Shown here in pieces: positions 1 to 5,065 of a stretch of DNA of 7,676 bases. Below the pieces are notes generated by a model. It made no database searches. It was not told the DNA's origin and worked only from the letters and a program-made list of their open reading frames with translations. Source of the DNA: an uncultured Rikenella sp. (GTDB lineage Bacteria; Bacteroidota; Bacteroidia; Bacteroidales; Rikenellaceae); the NCBI RefSeq assembly GCF_910577125.1, contig NZ_CAJTMN010000093.1:1-7676 (forward strand). The letters are read 5' to 3'. Each line of letters opens with the position of its first letter. Positions within the stretch are counted from its first letter, which is position 1. A program made the position numbers and the translations under genes.

Positions 1-3000
1 GCCGCGGCGGTATCGGATGTCGTCGGCTACAGTTTCCCCTGCCGGTAGAGCTCCCTGCTCAGCTCGATCAGCTCTTCTTTCGTCTTGCCCGGATACAGTT
101 CCCGTATCGTCTGTGCGGCCTGTTTGAATGCCATGTCCTGCGGTATCCCTTTCTGTTTGAGTTTCATCCACTCCATCACCACCAGCATCGGAACGTTGCG
201 GTAAAAGACCATCGGTTTTTCCGTGTCCTCTCCCGGCAGGCTCGCCAGCCACACTGGAACTATATCCCTGTAACCTTTCTCTTTGTAAGGAAGCAATATT
301 GATTCGAGGTCTTTGGTCGTCATAGCGGTTGGCTGTTTCAAGTATCGCCCGGATGGTCTCCGGAGTGATTCTTTGATTGAGGTCTACCGTCAAAGATAGC
401 GGTTTTTCCCGTGTGAAGTAGGGCAGGTCTGAGTTCAGTTCCGTTGCGTATGCCAGTGCTTCGCGCCCCAATTGCCACTTCTTGTACTCGTCGGAAATCT
501 CATATTCCTCTATTTCCCCGTTCAGTTCCTTTATTCCCCAGGCACGTAACCCGTCCAGTCCGATGTCGTCCACGATTGCCTCCCAGAGGGCGCCTTTTTC
601 CGCAGCGGTCGCTATGGCATATTCGACATTCTGATGTCCTCCCACTTCGTGGATATAGGTACGTCGCGTCTGCTCCGCGTCCTGCATTTGCGGGGCGCAG
701 ATGTAGCTTTCGCGTCGCCAGGTGATGCCGTCGCGTTCGAACTCTTCGTCCAATCGCCCGCGCAATTCTTCGGGTAGTTCATCCACGTTATTGAAAACGT
801 AGGCATTTGCTCCGGAGGCGCGGTTCATCTCGCCCACGATTTCGCCGACCGCCCGCAGCTTTTCCATGGGTGTCGCAGCTTCGCGCACCGGATCTGCTGT
901 TTTGCTGTTTTTTTGCGTATCGACAAACCGTTTGAACTCCAACGCATCGTTGATGTCGCGGAATTGCGCGCCTCCTTCGTCGTCTATCCAGCTGCGCACC
1001 TCCGGCCGGTCGGCTTTATACGCGTCGTACATCGCTTCCAGCTCGTCCCAGTTTTCGGCGCGCCACGAGAACTCGTCCAGCCCGAAAGAGACCGGTTCCG
1101 TGTTGATGTTCGCCTCTATGTCATATATGCCGTACACCCCGCTCGGTTGCCCGTCGATGTCGTAACGTTGTATGAAATTGTTGTTCGCCTTCGGATCTGA
1201 TTGTTCCCTGACCGTGATTGTCCCCGGGGCCCGCCTGTGCATCTCTTCCGTAATCAGGTCTCCCATTACGGGATCTAACGTCACGGAGGGTACATCCTGC
1301 GTTTCTGCAGCCTGTTCCGCCGTTTCGGTTTCCCGGGTCGGAGCGAGCGCGTCACAGACCTCTTCCCATTTGGTTACTTCGTTTTGAGCCTTGATCTGAG
1401 CGCGCCGCCGGTCGATCGCTTTGCGGATGTTCCCGGCCTGCTCCAATGCTTCGTGGGCTTCGTCGAGGCTTTCCCGGGCGACCTCTGCCGCCTCCTCTCC
1501 GAACTCCTCGTTCAACGCCGAGGCCACCGTGGTCGGGTCGTCGATCCGGTCGTAATCCGGCGTTCCGTCCTTTTTTCGGGGAATATTTTGCTCCGTCTCT
1601 TGCACATTCGGCCCGAAAGTTGTATCTTTGAACAAAGAGGTTTTTGGAGAGTTTCCCGCTGGCGCGGTTGCACCCGTCGAATGGCCGCTATTAACTTCGG
1701 AAGCATCGGTGTCAATGCTTTCTCCCACTGCGGGTACGGAATAGACCTCAGGTTTACGGCGCGAGTATCTCTTTTTAAAGATACCCGCGCTGTTTACATT
1801 CCAATAAGCTCCGTCTTTCGACAACTGGACGAACAGCGTGTTGTTATGGTTGTCCGGTAATTCAAGAAGATAAGTTTGGTTTTCGCCTATCTTTGCTCCT
1901 TCCCGGATATCTGTGTATTGTTTGCCGACAAGTTCTACGAACTGTTCTACGGAATCATACCCGGCATTTCTTATCTGATCGCCGTGTCCGGCTTCGATAT
2001 GTGCTAATCCGTATCCGTGATTTTTACCGTCCGGGCCTACTCTGTTTTCTCCCGTGCTGAGTCTAATAGGTGCTGGTGTAAGCCCCGTTTCTTCGGCAAT
2101 CTGTCCGAAATCGATACTTCCGTTCGAGGCAGTGACAAACGGCAGTCCGTTTTCGTCGATTTCGGGTTCAAGGTTTGCGGAACCGATTCTGTTTTGTGAT
2201 TGTGTAGTTGTGTTGTCCGGTGTTCCTGTTAGCGTAGATTGAGAATTTTCCTGTGCCGCTTGTTCTTGCGTTGTTTGTGCAGATTGTTCTGCAGCGCTCA
2301 GCTCGGTTTCGCTTGGTGCCGGTTGTTCCGTCACCTGCGTCTCCTGGGTCGGGCTCTGTTCCGGAACGGCTGGCGTTGCCTCTTGCGTGTTTCCCTGCGT
2401 TTGTGCCTGTTGTTGCTGCTTGGGGGTAACGATGCTTCTCACGTCCAGCAGTGTGTGCGCCTCCTCTCCGTTCTCGTTCGTGAGGAGCTGACCCGTGGAC
2501 GGGTCGATCGGCACGGCGTCGATCTCCACGAAACCGTTCCGGTTGGTGTAGACCTGATTGATATAAGCCTGCGATCCGTCTGCCAGCGTCACCGTCTGCC
2601 CGGCCAGCGTATTCAGGTCGATCGTCCTCGTCTCTTGCGCATTCGGCCCGGGATTTGTATCTTTGAAGTGAAAATCAGAGGGCGAATGGATACCGAGCGG
2701 GGTTGAGTTATTATCGGCATAGGTTGCAATCCGCGAATCGCTAAGGGGAACCGATTCTCCGTTCTGTGTTTCGGATACAGACCTTTGATTTTCTTGTTTT
2801 TGTGTAGTGTTCAGCCAGGTAGTCTTTCCTGTTTTTAGTAAGTTTTCGATGCGACTTGCTGATTTTTCCTGATTGGAGATAACGACTTCCTGTCCATCCT
2901 GACTGACCGTTACCGACGTGAAATAATAGATCCGTTCTCCGTTTTCGCCGGAGAACGTTTTTACGAATACGTACGACGAAGGCCTTTCGGTTTGTTGTCC

Positions 3001-4947
3001 GGGTGCGGCCTTGCTGGCATCTTCGATGATGATGTCCGGGTTGGTCAGAGTCGGTTTAATCATCCCGAGTTTGCCATTTCGCCCTTGGCGGCTCAGTTTG
3101 GCAAACTGGTTCTCACCCATTTTGACGGTGCCGATAGGCGTTTCCACAGTTCCCTCTGGACCAAACTCCCGATCCCAGTTTTCGATGGTGAGTTCCATCT
3201 CCGGAGCCGGTTCTGCCGTTTGTTGCATTTGGCGGACAAAGGCGTTCGCTTCGTCAGCTGTCATTGGTCGTCCGGTTGGAGGTACGGGTTGTTGGGCGGC
3301 CTGCATTGGTCCGTTGGGATTGATTTCTTGTATTTGGGTATCCCCGTTCGACAGTTTATCTTGGCTCTCTTCCTGCGGGATTGTCTCCGTAGTCGTTTCG
3401 GTCGGTGTGTTGGCGGTCACCCCTTCCTGCATGGGCCCGGTGGCTGGTACTTGCTCGGTCGCCTGTGCCTGTTCGGTGCCTGAGGTCGTCTGAACAGGCA
3501 CCTGCTGTTGTTGCTGTCCGGCAGTCTGTTGCATCAGTGCTTGTTCCCGTTCGCTTCTCATCCGGATGTAGCCGTCCAGATCGTATTCCTCCTGCAACGT
3601 CAGCTCTTCTGCGTTGCATTGTTTCGTCTCTCCGGTTTCAGCATTTAGAACGAAGACCGTTGCGTCGGCCTCGGTTCCGTCCAACGATCCCGACCGGACG
3701 AAATACGTTGTTCCCTCCCGGTCGATAACAATTTGCGCCCGTCCGGTATCCCGATTAACGAATTGTCCGAATGTATGCGTCCAGCCCCGGATTTTTCGGC
3801 CCTGTTCCAAGGCCTGCTCCGCTCCTGCGCTAAGGTCGCCCCGGGTGTGCAGTTCCACATAATTGACGGCGGCTATCGCGTCCCGACGGTCGATGCCCCG
3901 CCAGTCGATTTGTGTCAGTTGTCGCACCCGCTCCTCGTTCTCTTCTGCCTCCATCGCCTGTCGTACCTTCTCTTTGATGGTCGGATCGGCGATCCTGTCG
4001 AGTTGTTCCTGCGCGGCGCGGCGCAGTTGTTCGGAACGAACGCCGTCCGCTATGGCCGCGGGAATGCGCACTGTTTCCATCATTCCGCCCATGATAGCGA
4101 CAGACATGGCCGTTTGCCAAAGGTTCTCTTTTGAGAAATTTTCCGGAATTCGATCAAGTTCTCCGGTCAATACCGGTTCGATTAGGTTACCTGCCAGTTC
4201 TTCGCCGAATTCGCCCAGTGTTCCGTTGTATCCGGGAACTTTGCTCGCCCATCGATTGATTTGTTTGACCAAAGGGGATTCGAATTTTCCGATTCCCTCG
4301 GTCAGCCAGCCTCCGAGCGTCTTTCCGAGTGCTTTGGGAGCATTCCGTCGGACAAAGTTCCCGATGGCGGCTCCGGTCGGGAAGACGGTTCCGAGCCGTT
4401 CCGAGAATGTCTCCGTAAAACCCGAAGCAAAGGCTTTCCAGCTGCGTTCCCAGGGAGATGTCGGATCGGTTTTGATGACCGATAATTCTCCCGCAGGCTC
4501 TCGTGTGACGTAATATTGACCCTTCGTGCTATTGGCAAAATCGGCGTAAGCCGTACTCATCAGCGGCGTCTGGATAGCCGAGTTCGCGGCCATTTCCGCT
4601 GCTTTCAACGCGGCGCGTTTGGCGAGGGCCTTGGCTCCTTTTTTCGCGACGTTCGCCCCCAGCTTAACGACTCCTCCGGTACCTCCCGAGGCGGCCGTCT
4701 GTACCATGAACGGAATCGATTTCGATACGCTGGTGCCGATATTTCCCCATGTGGTTTTACCGCCCTGTTCATTCAGATACTGGTCGGCTTTTTGTCCGAT
4801 CGCTGCCGAGAGCAGCAGGGCCTGTTCTTCGTCGGTCAGTTTTTCTCCGTTGGCTGATTTCTCCAACGCTCTCGTTTGTCGGAATTTTCTTCCGACTTCG
4901 TCCCAGCCGAGCGTCCCGAAAATGGAGAATGTCCATTCCTCATTCAT
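1..4947 (-). CDS. Giant polyvalent protein of a phage or conjugative element (two PBECR-type nuclease-like domains plus metallopeptidase), 3' end outside window
   Basis: Reading down from the ATG at 4947-4945 I find no stop codon in 1649 codons, so the C-terminus lies beyond base 1. Residues 1-300 are Ala/Gly-rich and helical, with hydrophobic stretches near 77-95 and 280-300. Residues 355-470 look like a small beta-rich region. Residues 470-575 are a Q/T/P-rich linker. PBECR-type domain A spans about 585-712, a small beta domain 774-840, a second Q/T-rich linker 842-925, and PBECR-type domain B about 956-1070. Residues 1120-1190 are a charged, coiled-coil-like segment. A zincin-like peptidase spans about 1361-1515 with HEVGGH at 1433-1438. 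The tail after 1520 looks disordered and ends with DIRYR. This order matches the polyvalent proteins described for phages and conjugative elements, which carry chained effector domains for use on entering a host. No ATG lies upstream in frame before the TAA at 5038-5040. I see no convincing promoter, so the N-terminus may be truncated compared with full-length relatives. Family assignment is from remembered motifs, not a search. Confidence 0.9.
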   Translation of the reverse strand, partial: MNEEWTFSIFGTLGWDEVGRKFRQTRALEKSANGEKLTDEEQALLLSAAIGQKADQYLNEQGGKTTWGNIGTSVSKSIPFMVQTAASGGTGGVVKLGANVAKKGAKALAKRAALKAAEMAANSAIQTPLMSTAYADFANSTKGQYYVTREPAGELSVIKTDPTSPWERSWKAFASGFTETFSERLGTVFPTGAAIGNFVRRNAPKALGKTLGGWLTEGIGKFESPLVKQINRWASKVPGYNGTLGEFGEELAGNLIEPVLTGELDRIPENFSKENLWQTAMSVAIMGGMMETVRIPAAIADGVRSEQLRRAAQEQLDRIADPTIKEKVRQAMEAEENEERVRQLTQIDWRGIDRRDAIAAVNYVELHTRGDLSAGAEQALEQGRKIRGWTHTFGQFVNRDTGRAQIVIDREGTTYFVRSGSLDGTEADATVFVLNAETGETKQCNAEELTLQEEYDLDGYIRMRSEREQALMQQTAGQQQQQVPVQTTSGTEQAQATEQVPATGPMQEGVTANTPTETTTETIPQEESQDKLSNGDTQIQEINPNGPMQAAQQPVPPTGRPMTADEANAFVRQMQQTAEPAPEMELTIENWDREFGPEGTVETPIGTVKMGENQFAKLSRQGRNGKLGMIKPTLTNPDIIIEDASKAAPGQQTERPSSYVFVKTFSGENGERIYYFTSVTVSQDGQEVVISNQEKSASRIENLLKTGKTTWLNTTQKQENQRSVSETQNGESVPLSDSRIATYADNNSTPLGIHSPSDFHFKDTNPGPNAQETRTIDLNTLAGQTVTLADGSQAYINQVYTNRNGFVEIDAVPIDPSTGQLLTNENGEEAHTLLDVRSIVTPKQQQQAQTQGNTQEATPAVPEQSPTQETQVTEQPAPSETELSAAEQSAQTTQEQAAQENSQSTLTGTPDNTTTQSQNRIGSANLEPEIDENGLPFVTASNGSIDFGQIAEETGLTPAPIRLSTGENRVGPDGKNHGYGLAHIEAGHGDQIRNAGYDSVEQFVELVGKQYTDIREGAKIGENQTYLLELPDNHNNTLFVQLSKDGAYWNVNSAGIFKKRYSRRKPEVYSVPAVGESIDTDASEVNSGHSTGATAPAGNSPKTSLFKDTTFGPNVQETEQNIPRKKDGTPDYDRIDDPTTVASALNEEFGEEAAEVARESLDEAHEALEQAGNIRKAIDRRRAQIKAQNEVTKWEEVCDALAPTRETETAEQAAETQDVPSVTLDPVMGDLITEEMHRRAPGTITVREQSDPKANNNFIQRYDIDGQPSGVYGIYDIEANINTEPVSFGLDEFSWRAENWDELEAMYDAYKADRPEVRSWIDDEGGAQFRDINDALEFKRFVDTQKNSKTADPVREAATPMEKLRAVGEIVGEMNRASGANAYVFNNVDELPEELRGRLDEEFERDGITWRRESYICAPQMQDAEQTRRTYIHEVGGHQNVEYAIATAAEKGALWEAIVDDIGLDGLRAWGIKELNGEIEEYEISDEYKKWQLGREALAYATELNSDLPYFTREKPLSLTVDLNQRITPETIRAILETANRYDDQRPRINIASLQRERLQGYSSSVAGEPAGRGHGKTDGLLPQRSDAGGDGVDETQTERDTAGHGIQTGRTDDTGTVSGQDERRADRAEQGALPAGETVADDIRYRRG
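27..323 (-). CDS. Possible nested gene in the +1 frame of the giant gene; 98-residue protein of unknown function
   Basis: This ORF reads ATG at 323-321 to TAG at 29-27, inside the 3' part of the giant gene on the same strand but shifted by one base. Its frame is open upstream to a TAG at 386-384, and a TTG at 341 is an alternative start. The protein looks well folded: a helical start (TTKDLESILLPYKEKGY), a hydrophobic segment around VPMLVVMEWMKLKQKG, then two amphipathic helices (MAFKQAAQTIRELYPGK, TKEELIELSRELYRQ). Third codon positions are rich in G and C, as expected for this genome. The host frame over the same bases gives a Gly/Asp/Arg/Thr-rich, disordered-looking chain. No Shine-Dalgarno is visible, which is usual in Bacteroidota. 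I recognise no family. The alternatives are a frameshifted end of the giant protein or a chance ORF. Confidence 0.5.
   Translation of the reverse strand: MTTKDLESILLPYKEKGYRDIVPVWLASLPGEDTEKPMVFYRNVPMLVVMEWMKLKQKGIPQDMAFKQAAQTIRELYPGKTKEELIELSRELYRQGKL
391..398 (-). promoter_or_regulatory. Candidate -7 box for the nested ORF
   Basis: On the minus strand these bases read TATCTTTG, the same octamer as before feoB and a full match to the Bacteroidota -7 consensus TAnnTTTG. It lies about 70 bases before the ATG of the nested ORF and points towards it. No good -33 TTTG is found 19-21 bases farther upstream, so the assignment is weak. Within the giant gene the bases encode LSLTV. Confidence 0.25.
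403..867 (-). other. Protein domain: zincin-like metallopeptidase of the polyvalent type (residues ~1361-1515)
   Basis: The core motif is YIHEVGGH (H1433, E1434, H1438). The histidines are one residue farther apart than in classical HExxH, as in the HEVVGHYGLR motif I recall from polyvalent metallopeptidases and in HELLGH of dipeptidyl peptidase III. About 58 residues later comes EALAYATE (E1496, E1503), a good position for the third zinc ligand. Upstream NAYVFNNVDELPEEL fits the usual leading strand before this fold. In such proteins the peptidase is proposed to cut the polyprotein or host proteins. Both are inferences here. Confidence 0.7.
1594..1632. repeat. 39-bp direct repeat, copy 1 (3' side of the PBECR-B cassette)
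   Basis: The sequence matches 2629-2667 at 35 of 39 positions by hand alignment, in the same orientation. In the giant protein it encodes FKDTTFGPNVQET (residues 1106-1118). The spacing between copies is 1035 bp (345 codons), so recombination between them would remove or duplicate the intervening beta domain, linker and PBECR-B domain without changing the reading frame. Confidence 0.85.
1600..1630 (+). promoter_or_regulatory. Antisense promoter-like element in repeat copy 1
   Basis: On the plus strand the repeat holds TTG (1600-1602), a 20-base spacer and TATCTTTG (1623-1630), which matches the Bacteroidota promoter pattern TTTG/TTG-N19-21-TAnnTTTG. Transcription would start near 1637 and run antisense to the giant gene. 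The first ATG downstream, at 1681, opens a 59-residue frame ending at 1860 that I do not consider a convincing protein. This is promoter-like by sequence only. Confidence 0.4.
1738..2082 (-). other. Protein domain: PBECR-type nuclease-like domain B (residues ~956-1070 of the giant protein)
   Basis: The hallmark is HGYGLAHIEAGHGDQIRNAGY with H977, H983 and H988, followed by SVEQFVELV, YTDIREG, TYLLEL, NNTLFVQLSKDGAYWNVNS and a basic end KKRYSRRKPEV. This HG..HI...H pattern with alternating strands is characteristic of another PBECR subgroup in polyvalent proteins, predicted to be an RNase. It differs clearly in sequence from domain A, so the protein carries two distinct nuclease-like modules rather than a tandem copy. 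It lies between the two copies of the 39-bp repeat. Confidence 0.72.
1759..1790. repeat. Inverted repeat with 12-bp arms and 8-base loop inside the PBECR-B coding region
   Basis: Left arm 1759-1770 and right arm 1779-1790 are complementary at 11 of 12 positions. In the minus-strand mRNA the odd pair is a G-U wobble, so the stem is complete there. The loop is 1771-1778. No U-run follows on either strand, so it does not look like an intrinsic terminator. It encodes the end of domain B (around residues 1053-1063). Confidence 0.7.
2629..2667. repeat. 39-bp direct repeat, copy 2 (5' side of the PBECR-B cassette)
   Basis: Partner of 1594-1632. It encodes FKDTNPGPNAQET (residues 761-773), sharing 10 of 13 residues with copy 1. 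Two of the four base differences are in the TTF/TNP codons. It lies about 50 residues after the end of PBECR domain A, so each PBECR module is followed by one copy. Confidence 0.85.
2635..2665 (+). promoter_or_regulatory. Antisense promoter-like element in repeat copy 2
   Basis: TTG at 2635-2637, a 20-base spacer and TATCTTTG at 2658-2665 give the same promoter-like arrangement as in the first copy. The boxes and their spacing are kept while bases between them differ. The next plus-strand ATG (2686) opens only a six-codon frame, so any transcript would be non-coding antisense RNA. Confidence 0.35.
2812..3195 (-). other. Protein domain: PBECR-type nuclease-like domain A (residues ~585-712 of the giant protein)
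   Basis: Visible motifs are an opening ENWDREFGPEG, then VETPIGTVKMGENQF, KLGMIKPTLTNPDIIIED, a strand SYVFVKTF, YYFTSVTVSQ and a final EVVISN. This strand pattern resembles the phage Barnase-EndoU-ColicinE5/D-RelE-like (PBECR) nucleases found in polyvalent proteins. Members are predicted metal-independent RNases that would act on host RNA, such as tRNA. I cannot name the subfamily or the catalytic residues with certainty. It follows a Q/T-rich linker (3223-3540), as expected for a releasable effector module. Confidence 0.65.
2933..2957. repeat. Inverted repeat with 8-bp arms inside the PBECR-A coding region
   Basis: CGTTCTCC (2933-2940) and GGAGAACG (2950-2957) are perfectly complementary around a 9-base loop. 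In the protein this is the turn SGENGER between two strands. It may simply come from the codons used for that turn. Confidence 0.5.
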
Positions 4948-4964
4948 AGGGATGCCGAGCCGGC

Positions 4965-4978
4965 GTTTTCCCGAAAAC
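4965..4978. promoter_or_regulatory. 14-bp palindrome upstream of the giant gene, possible operator
   Basis: GTTTTC-CC-GAAAAC is a perfect inverted repeat with 6-bp arms, 18 bases upstream of the giant gene's ATG, in the divergent gap with feoB. Position and symmetry would suit a repressor site controlling the giant gene. It is short enough to arise by chance. Confidence 0.3.
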
Positions 4979-5010
4979 AGGGGATGGTTCTGATGCCGAT
5001 CGGCAGCTAT

Positions 5011-5046
5011 TTTTGTCTCCGCGAGGGGAGGAAATCGTTATCTTTG
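5011..5046 (+). promoter_or_regulatory. Promoter of feoB (Bacteroidota type)
   Basis: TATCTTTG at 5039-5046 matches the -7 consensus. TTTTG at 5011-5015 is the best -33 candidate, but its 23-base spacer is a few bases longer than usual. Transcription would begin near 5052-5054, leaving a leader of only 12-14 bases before the ATG at 5066. The octet CGTTATCT occurs twice here (5036-5043 and 5052-5059), flanking the likely start; a regulator site is possible but unproven. Confidence 0.6.
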
Positions 5047-5065
5047 TCTCCCGTTATCTACCCTT

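Noticed and set aside
612..806. Minus-strand ORF in another frame of the giant gene (also 1512-1715, 3356-3619, 3645-3860, 3830-4120, 4302-4538)
   Set aside because: Unlike the ORF at 27-323, these have Arg/Thr/Pro-rich shadow composition and overlap regions where the giant frame has clear domain motifs.
1681..1860. 59-residue plus-strand frame downstream of the promoter-like repeat copy 1
   Set aside because: The composition is unremarkable, there is no ribosome site, and it is antisense to the well-supported PBECR-B frame. Any antisense transcript is more likely non-coding.
1888..1895. A further plus-strand TATCTTTG
   Set aside because: There is no TTTG at a suitable distance upstream and no downstream gene, so it is not called a promoter on its own.
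3863..4513. Plus-strand ORF of 216 codons
   Set aside because: It is antisense to the giant gene, has an odd Ser/Pro/Arg-rich composition, and is explained by the codon bias of the minus-strand frame. The same holds for the other plus-strand frames between 444 and 4993.
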